Source: Pezizomycotina sp. ARF18
Lineage: Eukaryota; Ascomycota
Direction of reading: 5' to 3'
NCBI GenBank assembly: GCA_002224055.1
Contig: AZLU01000035.1
Coordinates: forward strand, 37,831 to 101,830
DNA: 64,000 nucleotides
Shown here: positions 48,242 through 60,405 of the stretch, in pieces
Layout: every line of letters starts with the position of its first letter
Numbering within the stretch: the first letter of the stretch is position 1
Notes under the pieces: generated by a model
What the model saw: the letters and a program-made list of their open reading frames with translations, nothing else
The model's database searches: none
Told to the model about the DNA's origin: nothing
Position numbers and translations under genes: made by a program

Positions 48242-49970
48242 ATGTTCCGTCGTGTTCAGCCTATTTCCCACAAGGAGGAAGAAATTGTCTTCCCGGTGGA
48301 TATGGAAAACTTGGGTAGGTGGAATATCTCTATATTATTGTTATTAAGTATTTATTGTTAAGAAAAAAAAAAAAAAAAGAATCTATAAATGGTGGGGGCA
48401 AGCCAGCTGGGATTGCTACGGCCAACTCGGCAGAGTAAACTTCTATAAAAGGAGCTATTATCATAGCCATAGACATAAACCCGCTAGCATAGCTATACAA
48501 ATATATCCATTCTGATTTTGATATTAAAGTTCTCTCGTCAATGAAGATGACGAGCTCAGACAGATTCACAACCCGGAAGAAAGGTTCAATTACTTTCGCT
48601 TCAAGGTTGAGCGGCTCAATGAAAGGCGCAGGGAGTCTCTTAATGGTGGGAAAAAAATTGTCCCACTGAATCGAGAATGAAGATACTTTGAAGATTTCTG
48701 ATGCTGATAAAGTGTCCTCCCTCCAACTATAGAGTGTATAAGGAGGATTATCAAAGGCAGGCTTGAGGCCTCGGCATGAAGATCCAGATGCTGCCGCTGG
48801 AGGAGGACGACACGTCGGGCCGCAAGGTACCCGTCTACGTCTCCGACGATCTGGCCACGAACAAAGATAAACCCTCATTATAATCCCCGATAGCGCGTAC
48901 GATTTGGGATCTGGTCGTATAGGGTTTTGGAGGATCAGACGCTCGAGGTACGAATCTCGCCTTCCTTACTCGTTTTCAAAGGAAGTGGGTTACTAAGAGC
49001 AGACACTTTGTTGATAATATTTGTTCGTGGCATATACAGAAAGGTTCCATGGTTTACACTGTCAAGAAAGCCAAAGAAGCCGGTTTCTCTGTAGTCATCA
49101 TGAACGTGGCGCAGAATATTTGGTCTCCTTATCACGACCCCCCGCAGGCTGTCACCTACACGTCCTGGAAAGCGACGACGAAGAATACGCCAAACATCGA
49201 TGAGGTGAAAAACGCGTGCCGCACAACGAGACTGCCCGCGCGCACGTCCACTACGTCATGGAAAAATCGTCAAAGAGGAACGTGCCCAAGGAGACGAATG
49301 TTTACATGCTGACGGCCGGTTTCGGCGCCATGGTACTGTTACGTACTTCAACAAGACGTTTGCGGAATGGAAAGATCGCCTCCAGGCGGTTGTATTCTGC
49401 GAGACGCCGCATGCGACGGCTGAATATAGTCGATAAGGACTTTGAGAAGTTCATACGCGAGGTAAAGCAACCTTCCCCTTCACTCTCCCACTTCAAATAT
49501 ATGACATCAACTAATAATTCCCGCCGTAGCGTTGCCGCTGTTAATAATCTACGCCCATGCCAAGGGTGAATACATTCAGGACCGCCGCTACGGTTGCCAC
49601 ACCTTTTCCTCCGGGGAGATGTTCACCGATTGCGTCGTCCCCGCCGTCCAGGACCTCGTGTTCAGCTACTTCAAGGCCGTCGAGGAGAACCCCGACATTG
49701 CCAATCCTCAGCTCATGACCGCGGCCGCTCTTAACGATGCGGCTCGGAGACCGAGGAGGCTATTAATGAGGCCATCCTTAATGAGGAGTGGATTTCGCCG
49801 GGTGATCCGGGTCCTTGGAAGGTCGATGTGCAGGATCTCAAGAAGGGCGGTGAAAATGCGAACGGTGCTGGTACAGATGCAGTTCCGAGTGTTGTTTCCA
49901 ACGCGTTCCGAACGGCGCGGCTACTGATCACGACACTGAGAAGCAAGCTGAGAGCTCCAGTCCTGATTGA
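48242..49970 (+). CDS. Arb2-domain protein
   Basis: Contains the Arb2-like alpha/beta fold found in fission yeast Arb2 (argonaute siRNA chaperone complex) and in the C-terminus of Hda1-type deacetylases. Start MFRRVQPISHKEEEIVFPVD; after an intron ELRQIHNPEERFNYFRFKVE and RLNERRRESLN; then KVPVYVSDDLATNKDK, ILIIPDSAYDLGIWSYRVLE-like sequence, an intron (about 48945-49039), GSMVYTVKKAKEAGFSVVIM, NVAQNIWSPYHDP, ARAHVHYVMEK, FNKTFAEWKDRLQAVVFCET, PHATAEYS, DFEKFIRE, an intron (about 49460-49529) and RYGCHTFSSGEMFTDCVVPA, VQDLVFSYFKAVEENPDIA. The best C-terminus reads EKQAESSSPD with stop 49968-49970. No deacetylase domain precedes it, so this is the stand-alone form, like Arb2. Frame changes as elsewhere. 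It is convergent with IPI3. Confidence 0.75.
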
Positions 49971-50594
49971 CAGGACAGATAACATAATCTCAGGGAACCA
50001 CCCAACTAGCAGATCAATAAACTTCGAAAGAGAAAGGGGAAAAAAAAAAAAAAAAAAATTACGAAAAGTCGAAGAGAAATAGGACGATAATTTGACTGAA
50101 AAAATATTCGTAATTAGAACGAAAAAAACGCACTTCCATGCGAGCTAAGTACGGATTTACTCTATATAGATGATAATTCAGAAAAATCGCTAACAGTAAA
50201 GAAAACTTTACCCCTATTCTTTCAGCGACTTTTCCACTGCTTGGGAGAGTTTGGTCGAGACTAACGATAATGAATTAATGATATATCTATTCCTTAGCTA
50301 ACCGTTCGTTTTTAGTTTAATTTACCAAATTACTGTTTTGTTTCCTTGCTGCATTTTTTTTTTAAAAAAGTAATAAGCACATTGAGCATATCGTAAGATT
50401 TGATATTTCTATAGTACAGATTCGCCATTAGTTTGTCTAAAAATACACAGCTAGCCTCTATCTTCTGCACCAGATACCAATATTTTTCTGTTTAAACCTT
50501 TTCCAAATGTGGGGTAATGTGCACAACTAGTTAGATTTATGCAAGTGTTTCCCTTAAAAGCCTACGAAAAAAGTCTGGTTTTTTCGGACGATAT
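49971..50594. terminator. Convergent 3' intergenic region
   Basis: About 620 bp separate the ends of the Arb2-domain gene and IPI3. It is AT-rich with an A run at 50041-50058; it presumably holds both polyadenylation sites. No gene was seen. Confidence 0.4.
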
Positions 50595-52534
50595 TTAAAC
50601 ACCTACTTTCTCCCTGCTCCGCCTCTTCCGCTTCCGCTTCTCGGCTTTCTCCGCGTCCACGGCCATCATCCATTTAGAGTGTTCCTCCCACGTCTGCTTG
50701 TGTATCCTGCTCAGCCGCTCGTACTTGTCGTGCATATCCGCCAGCTCCTTCTCCAGCTTCTGCAACCTTTTCTGAATCTTCAGCGGCAATTCCTGCGGTG
50801 TCAATCAGCACTGGCGCATTGCTATTGCTTGTCGCGCCGACGTTATTGGCTGTAGCCATGCTCGCCGGCGATGCGAAAGCCTTCAAACCCTTCTGAACAG
50901 CGTCCATATCCGCCGCCGCGGAGAATATATCCTCTCGACTCCAGAAGCCGCAGTAGCTCCTCCGAACGGCGAAAAGTCGCTAGCGGGTATAACCCCGTTA
51001 AAACCACCGTAATCGCGGTAACCCCGCATCGGCACCTTCATCCACAGCGGATGCATTCGTAGCCCTGACGACGTTATGATACCGCGGCGCCACAACGGCC
51101 GTTTGTACCGTCGTCGGCTGCTTCTCCTGCTATCATTAGCAGTAGGTGTTTTAGGAAATCCCGTGGGCGGAGGACATTTAAATTGGTGATGGGCGCTTTG
51201 TGCCGCGCGAGCACGCGGAATAAGTGACCCGTCGCGACGTCCACACTGCTACTACGCCTTCGCGTCGCCCGTGACGACGTAGTTACCCTCCAAGACGGGC
51301 GATATGGCTAGTAACGGTGCGTCGTGGCCCTCGGCGCTCCAGCGGGATTGGGGGACGGGGGTTGGTATGTTTCCTGTTTTCGTCGGAGAAGAGGTGGTTT
51401 TAATACGTGGTGTAGCGTTGTTTGCAGGAGGGGAGGAATCTTCGTTCATGGCCGACGTCCCGTTCGGATGGTGCGATGAGAGGAGCTGGAGCGGTTGCTC
51501 TGCTGATTGCTGCGATGATAGCGTCGCGAACTCTACGAGTTTTATCGTACCGTCTTCAAAGCCAGTGTAAACCCTCTGTCTGCGGGGTCGAGCGCTATGC
51601 ACGTTGGCGATAGCGGGAACATGAATGTCCGCAGTAGTGTGCCGTAGTAAGGATTCCATGCCTAGAGATTTAGACAGAGGGAGCAAAAATAATATTAGTA
51701 AAGATATTCACAGTTCAAAAGAGCCGTTGAAATTATACATACGATACAACTCATATCCCTCGACGCCGTTATCGCCATCGTAGCGGGCCCGGAGCCCTTC
51801 GCGCACACAATGCCCGTGATTTCCGCCCGGTGCCTCTCTAACGTCCGCAGCGGCCGCTTGTCGCTCTTGGGATCCAGCAGCAGCGGTACGCTCCACACGT
51901 GGACGTTACTGTCAGCCGAGCCGGTGAGTACCAGGTTCCAGTGTGATCGAACGTTACGATCGTGACTTTTTGTAAATGTGCTAGGTCCGTCGAAGTGTAC
52001 CGTCCCGATGCAGTCTAGAAGTATCAATTGCCTCGCAAAAAAAAGTTCTACAAATCAGCCATGAGATCCAACTAGGCATGAGTGAAATAGCAAGATTTTC
52101 TCCTTTCCTTAGCTTGGAAGCTGCTAATTCCATCAAAAAAAGTGTAATAGTTAGAGCCCTCACCTCCCAAACGTTCAACCTCCCCGTTACCGTACCCGTC
52201 GCAACCAAGCCGCCGCCGGAGCTGCACGCGACCGCACTCAATTGCTCCGGCAGCGGTAGTGTCGTCTCCAGATTGCCCTTCGCGCGATTGTACACGTTCA
52301 GCGTCGCTTTATCACCCTGGGCGGCGAAAACGTGGCTAGCGCTGGAGGCGACGCAGTTCGGCGGCGACGTGGATTTCTTCAGCACCGTGGAACCCGTACC
52401 TGCCGACGTCGTCGTTTGGGAGGAAGAGGAGGAGTGCGTGTGCACGTCGTAGAAGGATATACATGCTTCAGGAGAGTTCGCGCCGCCTTCGCGCCGGATA
52501 CCGAAGTTGCGACGAGTACTAATTCTGAAAGCAT
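50595..52534 (-). CDS. IPI3: Ipi3, WD40 protein of the Rix1 ribosome-assembly complex
   Basis: Ipi3 (WDR18) works with Rix1 and Ipi1 in processing of ITS2 and maturation of the 60S subunit, and is tied to pre-replication complexes. The start MLSELVLVATSVSG matches the usual MLSE start. WD-repeat blocks: NCVASSASHVFAAQGDKATL, NVYNRAKGNLETTLPLPEQL, GLVATGTVTGRLNVWEV, NLVLTGSADSNVHVWSVPLL, LERHRAEITGIVCAKG, MAITASRDMSC, VYTGFEDGTIKLVEFA, LLAISPVLEGNYVVTGDAKA. The C-terminus is a basic coiled coil: QKRLQKLEKELADMHDKYER, HKQTWEEHSKWM, ending KRKRKRRSREKVGV. Introns near 51655-51740 and 52030-52160 are likely. About 590 residues are predicted, with several frame changes. It is read in the same direction as the next minus-strand gene upstream, 427 bp away. 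Confidence 0.82.
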
Positions 52535-52961
52535 CGCGGAAGAGAGAGAGGTATGAGGAGCTTTAACTGGGTTTTAGAGAATTTGTTGATAGCGCACAGC
52601 TTGAAGGATAGAGATACCTAGGTGAAAATATGAAAAACTGTTAGGGCTCGGAAGTTGTCGTGCGGGTTGTTTGGGGCGTGCAGCAAGATTTATATATAAA
52701 TACGAGCGGATGAAAGTTGTTCGCGGTGTCATTGAAGCTTGCACAACTTCCACTACTTCTGACATTACAACAAAAATTCTATGTTCGTATCAAACTCGCG
52801 CAAATTACATAAATGTATTGGACTGGGGTATATCTGTAACGACGATGAAGGAAATGGTTATACGTTGAAAGGACAATACCAGAGAGGTTACGTAAAGAGT
52901 AGCTATTCGTATACAACAAAATCATCAGAAAAAACATAAAGGCTAGAACGGAAACGAAACG
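52535..52961. promoter_or_regulatory. IPI3 promoter and 3' end of the glycosyltransferase gene
   Basis: A 427-bp space between two genes both on the minus strand. The plus-strand 65-codon frame inside has no features. It must hold the end of the upstream transcript and the start of IPI3. Confidence 0.4.
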
Positions 52962-54114
52962 TCATAACGTAGTAGTACTGGATGCCCGTGGCGAGCATGC
53001 TTCGTAGCTACTATAACCAATCATGTCATACCACTTCGTAAATAGCTCCAACTGCTTCTCGTTGAAGCCTCTGTTAGCTTTAAAGAAGACAGTTTCGAAA
53101 GGATGGATATCGTGCCAAAATACGCATTTTCTAAATTCACGTCGTCGTGAACGCAGGTGTCGGTGTAGTTCTCATAGGCGTGGTACGGCGTAAAGATCGC
53201 CTCGACTCCACCCAGCCTTTCTCATATGGCCAGTTGTTTTGGCCTCCCGAGTATTGCGGATGCATTTGATCGTAACAAGTCGCGTAGGTGGTCTTTAAAA
53301 GGACTTCGAGGCCGAGCCTATCTGTGACTTGTATCATTGACTGCAAATGGCGTCCCCATTTGGGGCTACAATTGTACGTTGTACCGACGAGCTGTAACAA
53401 TGATAATGTTGGTTACTTTTAGTTTCCTAAACCAGCAAAGACATATATAACGAAAAGGCACAGTAGGAAACTCTTTACCTTTGTTTTGTCGGTTATTCGT
53501 CTAGTAAAAATGTCGGACCAGCAATCTTTACTCCATATAGGGATGAACGGCCCTCCAGGCTAGCGTTCATCATTATGAATTTGTCGTATTTTTTAATCAA
53601 CGCCCCGCTGTCCATTCTCAGGACTTTACCAAATGCCCCGAGGTCGAAGCATGTGTTGTCCTCTGGATATAGCGAATATTGGGCCGGCCTTCGTTGAAAA
53701 CTTTGTGCAAATTCATGTCCGTCGGTCCTGGAAGATGAAGACAAAATCGGCGGCATCGTGCAAGCCGTGCTGAAGAAGAATACGAGGTTCTCCCTAGCAT
53801 TCGGAGTTTCGTGGTAACTATATAGAACCAAGGTGTCTGTCTTGAGAGAGCTTTGATTCTCTATTCTCAGAGGAAGCGAGTTCTAGAGTGAATAAGAAAT
53901 ATTTTTTTTTATTTAGCAGTCCAATCTTGAAGGTGCGCCAAAACGTGGGAGGACAACGAAATGGCACTAGGGTTGAAGGAAGTGCCATTCGGGACTTACA
54001 GGGACACCATTCGAATATGTAGTAGCACACGAATATAAACATCGTCACTAGCAGAGTCGCCAGCGAGATCGTAGTCAACTTGGCATTGCGATAGTTCCTC
54101 CGTAGTGCAAGCAT
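52962..54114 (-). CDS. Type II membrane glycosyltransferase-like protein
   Basis: Start MLALRRNYRNAKLTTISLAT is followed by LLVTMFIFVCYYIFEW, one N-terminal signal anchor typical of Golgi or ER type II proteins. After an intron (about 53886-53997) the luminal part reads LKTDTLVLYSYHETPNAREN, NTCFDLGAFGKVLRMD, KYDKFIMMNASLEG, then RRITDKTK, an intron (about 53401-53490), LVGTTYNCSPKWGRHLQSMI, QVTDRLGLEVLL, and near the end VNLENAYFGTISIHPFETVF, FKANRGFNEKQLELFTKWYD. The blocks YHETPNARENL...CFDLGAFG...KFIMLNASIRG...LVGTTYNC...QSM characterise a fungal/plant membrane family related to glycosyltransferases; substrate unknown. The stop is at 52962-52964. About 340 residues; a few frame changes are needed. 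Confidence 0.68.
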
Positions 54115-56625
54115 GATGCTCCGGAGATTCCGCGATCCGCCTCCCAAGATTCTCGTGCGATGCGCTATTACGTCACGGGATTCGCGGTGCGTAGTTGGAA
54201 TTACGAAGGCACAGCTGCGTATCAAACTCGTAGCCGTTTGCAGAACTGAGGATTCTCTTTTAAAACGTTTGAATTTTTCTGGCGAACCACTGAACGTCGA
54301 GAATATTCAAAAGACCTTCTCCTGGTATTCTTTTTCTCCTTTTTTTTTTTTTTTTTTTTCCTTAGCCTCACTGATTGTTTGGTCATTTTTTTGGTGGCAC
54401 GCCACTGAAACTCAAACTGATCACGCTGTATTGTTGAAAATCGTCGTTTCCCCCCCCCCCCCAACTATCCTAAAGACGGCATTAGAACTGGAAATTAAGC
54501 TCGCGCCTTGGCATATTTTTGGCATGGTCTTCGAATCATTCCAAGCGAGTATTATTCTCGAGTTAACAACAACAATAATAATATTCAGTTACTTTGTTGA
54601 TTAGCGCAGAATAATAGATCAGACCTGCTGGAGCCTGGAGGTCCTTTCACCAGTTTTACCTCGCTATTTGCGAGGGAAAAGCGCGCGCTTCTCGCCTTAG
54701 AGGCGCGGCACAGCCTCCACGGGAGTCGGATAGACAAATATTTTCGAAGTTATCTTCTGTTTCGTAGAAAATATTCAAGTCGGGATGTATAACTTGATAG
54801 ACGAGGAACCCCGAAGATATCGCGATTGTATTGAACTGCACGCTCGCACGAGCCTTGTCTCTCATGAAGGATTGGTCAAAGGAGAGTCCTTGCTTTCCCC
54901 AAGCTCGAAAACTGGCATTTCCCGGAGTTTGGAAGCCGGGGATTACAAGGGGCCACTTGTACCTTGTAAAACGTCGCCGACTCACCGGGCGGGAAAGGGC
55001 TTATTCGAGGTGCAAGGGGCTAATTGTGAAATTTCCCCAATTGGGCACTTCGGCGACGAAGACCAAGTAGACTCTCCAGCTATTATTTGGAATCGCAACG
55101 AAACTATTGGCAAGTAACTATATGTACTAAAGAAGTCGGTTCTATGAGAAAGAAAGAAGAAAAAAAAAAAAAAAAAAAAAAAGAAATGGTGTATGACAAG
55201 CGGGCTTTCAAGATTTCCGAGTTAGATCCTGGCTTTCAAAACGACCCTTCAAGTATCAGCAAAGAGGCTAAAACGGAAAAGTAGTATAAATAAAATAAAT
55301 AAATAAATAAAGAACTGGGGGATGAACCATTTGCTTTTGCTGTAACTTGCTTGTAACCAGGACTCTCCGCTACTTAGTATCCATCCTTGAGTCTTCTGTC
55401 TGTTTCTCAATCTGTCTCGATCAGTGCGCAGAGATTCCCAGCACTCCGGACCAGTCTGGCGGGTGTGCAGATTCAGGATGGGTTCTTTTTTTTCTTGTTT
55501 GCTCAAAAAAGTCTCCTTGCATTCGCCCGTACCTTGCATCCTTAGTATATTTTACGTAATAATTGCTGTGGATGGCGCCAACAACCAGCAATCCGGTCGT
55601 CATCTTCGGACGGGAGAGAAAAGCCAAGTTCTCATACTAATCAAAGAAAAGAGGGAAATAGGGCCACTTTTCACCCCTCCCGACGCCGTTTTCGTCAATT
55701 TTCGTCAATTTTTTCTTCTTTTTTATTTTTTATTATTATTATATTAGGTATTCCGCTCAAGTTCGTCAAGTTGCAATAAAAAGTAGTCATCTTAAGCAGA
55801 GCACCGTTTTATTGGTAATATAACGAGAGGTTATAGGAAGTCTTTCGTAATTGGCATGATTGCCTAGCAAGAAGGAAGGGGAAAAAAAATAGAGAAGTAA
55901 ACGAGAAGAAATCCAAACTAGATGGGACGACGCCCCTCCTTTGGGGGTTTCAAAGCTTGCTTCTCCCTGCAAGCATAAACCCTCCCGCTATGCCCCGGGC
56001 TAGAAGAGGGAGAAAAGGCGAAGGTCGCTACCTCGCCTTCCGCAGCTGCAGCTGCATACTTCTTGGTACCTCTTTCAAGGAAAGAGGGGGAAAGAAAGAT
56101 TCAACCCTTTACTCCCAGCCTTTTTCTAGTTGCATAGTGTTATCCCGAAAAATATTAGGATATCCTTGCTAACGCATCATTGCGTCTCGATTCGAACGGA
56201 TTACACTCTCTGAGAAAGTCGAATCGGTTTCCCGCATTCACCCCTATGGATTAAAGTTTTTAATCTTCCTTCGTCTATCGCAAAAGAAGGTTTAAAAAAT
56301 TAGAAAGAAATAGGAAGAGAGATGAAAAAAAAAAAAAAAAAAGGGATAGATAAATAGATAGATAGAGCTAAGTACGCAGCCGTTACACAGATGGAGAAGG
56401 ACGATGGGATCCAAGTATCACCAGCCTGGTACAAATTTAAAGTAAGAAAAGGGTTAAGAGTAATAAGAACTTTTTAAATTAAGAGAGCAAATATGAGAAT
56501 AGATGAAGAACCCTGGAGGTTTTCCTTATCAGGGCCTACCCGTGTTGGGATAGCAAGGGACGAGGCATTACCTATCGATGAATCGATTGATTGCTGTTGT
56601 TGGAAGCACTCATGGAAGCAGAGGG

Positions 56626-56656
<31 letters not shown>

Positions 56657-57419
56657 CCACCAACCCCTCTCCTTTGTAGAAAGTGAGGTTTATCAGCTGC
56701 GCGTATGCAAATGCAAGGTTAAAAACATAAACACCAACTATTACGTATAATCAACTACTAAGAAAGGCAATCGTTACGTGGTTCGTCATTCATTCATATA
56801 TTCATTTGTTCATTCACTCGTGGCCTTTTTACTCTAATCGACTAATCCTTTTCGCAATATATACGATCTCTCTTTATAAAATACTTATCATGCGATAATA
56901 AAGTGCCATTTGCTTTTTTTTTTTTTTTAAAAAAAAAAAAAGAGTACTAAAATTACCACTTATCTCCATTCCTTATATAATTGCTACTTCGTTGCAGTAT
57001 CATCAATTATTTTCCTTTCTTGAAATCTCAAAACGTTGAGGCGAGCTCTAACGCGCCAATCTATCTGCATCTCGCTCCGTCTAGCGATCCTTATTTTTCT
57101 CATTCATATCATTCGGTTCTGTTACAGTTAGATACAAAACTTCACATCGAAAATATGAAACCTGAGCTTGCTAAAGCGCAAAAACGTCCTTTACGCCAAT
57201 AGGCTCTCTCTCTCTCTCTTTCTCTCTATTTTTTTTGTGTGTTGCTAGACACGAGTCTTCTTTCCTTTGGTTCCTTCTTTCTCGGACGTTTTTCCAAAGA
57301 CAAGCCTAAAACTGCCGCATCGTCCTGTCTCCACCCTCCCCTCTGGTAATTGCGAGAGGGAAGAGAATCGCACGGGAAATGGGGCCGAGCGCACCTCGAA
57401 AATCCTTCTCCGTGTTCCA
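54115..57419. other. 3.3-kb region without a recognised gene
   Basis: The left part may be promoter of the glycosyltransferase gene. Frames of about 110 codons exist on both strands at 54656-55117, in a patch of higher GC content than its surroundings; it also holds two near-copies of CAAGGGGC-x-A-x-TTGT (about 54946 and 55013). The frames have no family features, and the patch may be an old repeat remnant. Elsewhere there are A or T runs near 54340, 55160, 56325 and 56625 and a T15/A13 junction at 56914-56941. 56980-57200 could hold an upstream exon of the next gene. Confidence 0.4.
56914..56941. repeat. Poly-T/poly-A junction
   Basis: Fifteen T followed directly by about thirteen A, self-complementary, like the one at 16974-17018. 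Confidence 0.75.
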
Positions 57420-60405
57420 ATGGGCCTTCTAGACAGCAATACGTTCTCTCACTGCCATCTTGTAAACTACTTAGTAGATGTCCAAGTTGTCGGCTTGACA
57501 TCACAGGTTTCATCACATATAGTCTTTCAGAATACCACGGACAAAGACTTTACGGATGCAGTTTTCCAGATGAGAGTAGCAGAAGGCGCCACGATTTCAT
57601 GGTTCGACTGCGTTGTCAAAGAAAGCGGCCCAGATACCGAAGGATCCACGCCACGTTACCAGCCTGAACCCCGAGCTCTCAGAAATGCTCACTTGAGAGT
57701 TCCGTTTTCAAAGTTAACGTTGGGAAGATCCACGCAGGTCGGTATGCCGTACTTTTCTCCGGTGAGTAAAACTTGAAACCCCAACACCAAGAGAAGGAAG
57801 GACAAAGGAGAAAGAGATAAATAAAATAAATTGTCAAGCAATTATGAAGGGGTGGCGTTTTCTGAAAAAAGGAAAAAAAAGGAAAAAAAAAAAAAGAAAA
57901 ATGCAGAGACAGTTCTGAAGTGGAGAAAAAGAAAGAAAGAGGAAGAAAAGACGGAAGATCCAGGGAAGAGGAAGAGAAGAGAGAAAAAAAAGGAAATAAA
58001 AAGATCGATGGAGAAGGATGGAATTACAGAAAAGCAAACAGCAATAGAGCGCAATAAATTGCTATACAAATGTCTTATGAAGTCTGTCGATTTCGTCCCT
58101 ACTTTTTTTCGTTATAATTCATTGTTTAAAACCATATTGTTATTTTTGTATCTGCGATTGGGGGTGTTCTATATCGTCCATTCCTAACACATTCTTCGGG
58201 GAAATTACCTAGGTACGACCATAACGCTACGATTAAGAACCTGGAAGCTACATTTCTATTTCCGCTGCCTGGGAGACGTGGTGAAAATATGATTACAAGG
58301 TCACGTCAAGATGGGAACGAAGGGACGGCTGGAATGGGTCCCATATCTTCTCGTTCGCTACCGTGGATATAGAAGCGTCCATGCCCGGCCAAATATCGAA
58401 GATAAACTCTTCCACGCATTTATTAAGCTCCAAGTTGAATCTGAATAAGGCGAAGATAAGCGTCGAGAACCACGTCCTACAGGCAAGCCTTTTTCTTTTT
58501 TTCTCTCTCGATAAGACAGTGATAGTTATAATTATTGCTATTTAAAGTTCGTTATTCTAGACCAAGATTAGCTGACCTAATATTCGTTGGCTTTAGGGAG
58601 AGGATAATCTCGAGTTTTCAATTACGGCAGACAATCTTGATGCTGCTATGGAATATTATTACAAGCAGCTAGAAGAGAAACCAGATAAACCTTTTTCTTT
58701 CCAGAGCGACGATTTCCCCCAAAGCCCTTCGAATTATATTCTTGAAGAAATTGCTAGGCAGCACGACGACGACGACGACGAGGAACTGGAAGATTACTTC
58801 AATAAAAACTTAATACCGCAAGACGAGATTGTCAAGTTCAACATCAACTCCTAGAACCGAAGTCATTGATCATGTCGAAGCTCTGTCAGATCACGCTTAC
58901 GGAAAGAGGTAAGAGATTCCTACCCTCATGCGTTTCTATTTTCTGGTTGTTTCTTGCTTCATTTATATCACTTTCCATCGATGTCTCTGATTATACCTGC
59001 TGACGACCTTCCCTGCGTACAGAGATTATGCCGAGAGAAAGTCTGGAGATTGTGGATGAGGATGAGATGGGCTTATCACCTCAATCATTTCTCGACATTG
59101 AAAACGACCTTGAAGACCAACAACTCGGACGGGCTCCAGAGGGTTGTCAGGCACATCCTACCGAGCCCGAACCGCATGCAAGGAAAACATTTGGCGCGAA
59201 ATCAGAAACGTTGAGTCGCTATCTAAGATACCACGTTCGCCATTACAAACCAAACCACCAAAGACGCCGGAGTTGAATTCCTGGTACATGGAAGACTCAG
59301 AGTCGGAATACGAATCAGATATCGAAGAATTTCAGCCTGGTGATGACCATAATGATTTTACGGCAGACTGTTTGGTTATCGAAGGACAGGACCGCGAAGG
59401 CTATGAAATAGACCCAGCCGAGGATATGGACATGGACATGGACGGGCTTGGACACCGTGCGGACAATGAAAAAGTATTCGTGGTAAGGAAACCATCACAA
59501 CAAACCTCTTCTAGCTTGAAGAGTACTGGATTTGATTCTCATATTGCGAGTCTCAGGGAACAGCTCTTGCGGTCAACCATATTCGGCCAAAACTCGTCAA
59601 CATTACCGTCACCAAGCGCAACATCGCAAACGCTACATCGACGACAGCGACAGCGACATTTCGGAAAGTTCCAACGGCACTCGAGTATCTACCGAGCAGT
59701 GGAGGCAGCAGCTGTATACCCCGACATTTGGACAATTACAATGGACGGAAAACCTCACGGCGATCCTGGACGACTTTTACAGGCGCCTCGAAAGATCACC
59801 GACGGGCTTCATCCTTCTTGACGAGAGTTTGCGCAGATCGTCGGCATCCGGTTCGAAAGACTCCTCGAATTTCTCAGATACGCGTGCCCGGAGACTCACA
59901 CTCTGTCCCCTGTGGCTAACAACCTGAAACGGGGTGCTTGGGCGAATATTGTGGCACTTTCACATATTAATTTTCTCGCGGGTCGCACAATATCGAAAAA
60001 GCCGGTGTGGATGTTGCCGAGAAATTCAATCGCTTGTACTCCCACCTCCACGGACCCTTGCTGCAGCACCAAATGAGCTACTCTCTACCCCTGCCACTTA
60101 TGTCGGAGATGGCAACCGATTTGGTACTCAACAGGACGAAGGATTTCGACAATTTCAACAAGAGCCGAAAGGCCCGAGAAGTGGCAGTGATCGGATTGGG
60201 TGTTTTTACACCTCCTGCGTCACCACCCAAACGCCCGCATAACGCGAGGACCCCAAAATCGCATTCTAAATCTTTTTTGACAAAGCATGCGAACATGAGA
60301 CAGCCGCCCTTCAAATTTTATTTAATATTTAGGACTATATATATTATATTTCTTTTTATAGCATACGTTTTATTATTTATTTTCTCTTTATTCCTAACTA
60401 CTTAA
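57420..60405 (+). CDS. Probable VIT-domain protein with unusual acidic and novel C-terminal part
   Basis: The N-terminal part resembles a vault/inter-alpha-trypsin (VIT) domain: MGLLDSNTFSHCHLVNYLVD, VQVVGLTSQVSSHIVFQNTT, DKDFTDAVFQMRVAEGATIS, then, after a long purine-rich stretch (57830-58030, probably intron), a stretch ending HIFSFATVDIEASMPGQISK and INSSTHLLSSKL, which matches the segment after the VIT fold in fungal VIT/VWA proteins. What should follow, a VWA domain with a DxSxS site, is not visible. Instead there are EFSITADNLDAAMEYYYKQL, acidic parts (DDDDDEELEDYF; EDSESEYESDIEEF; DMDMDMDGL) and a well-ordered C-terminal block: LQWTENLTAILDDFYRRLER, FILLDESLAQIVGIRFERLL, YACPETHTLSPVANNLKRGA, WANIVALSHINFLAGRT. 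The gene limits are uncertain and there are many frame changes; two genes joined by error is an alternative. Confidence 0.45.
57830..58030. repeat. Polypurine tract inside the VIT-like gene
   Basis: About 200 bases that are almost all A and G on the plus strand. It separates two coding blocks and most likely is intron sequence; read as protein it gives only Lys/Glu/Arg runs. Confidence 0.7.

Noticed and set aside
56170-56240. Minus-strand tRNA-like GTTCGAATC word
   Set aside because: The bases on either side do not form a T-stem, and no D-arm or acceptor stem fits.
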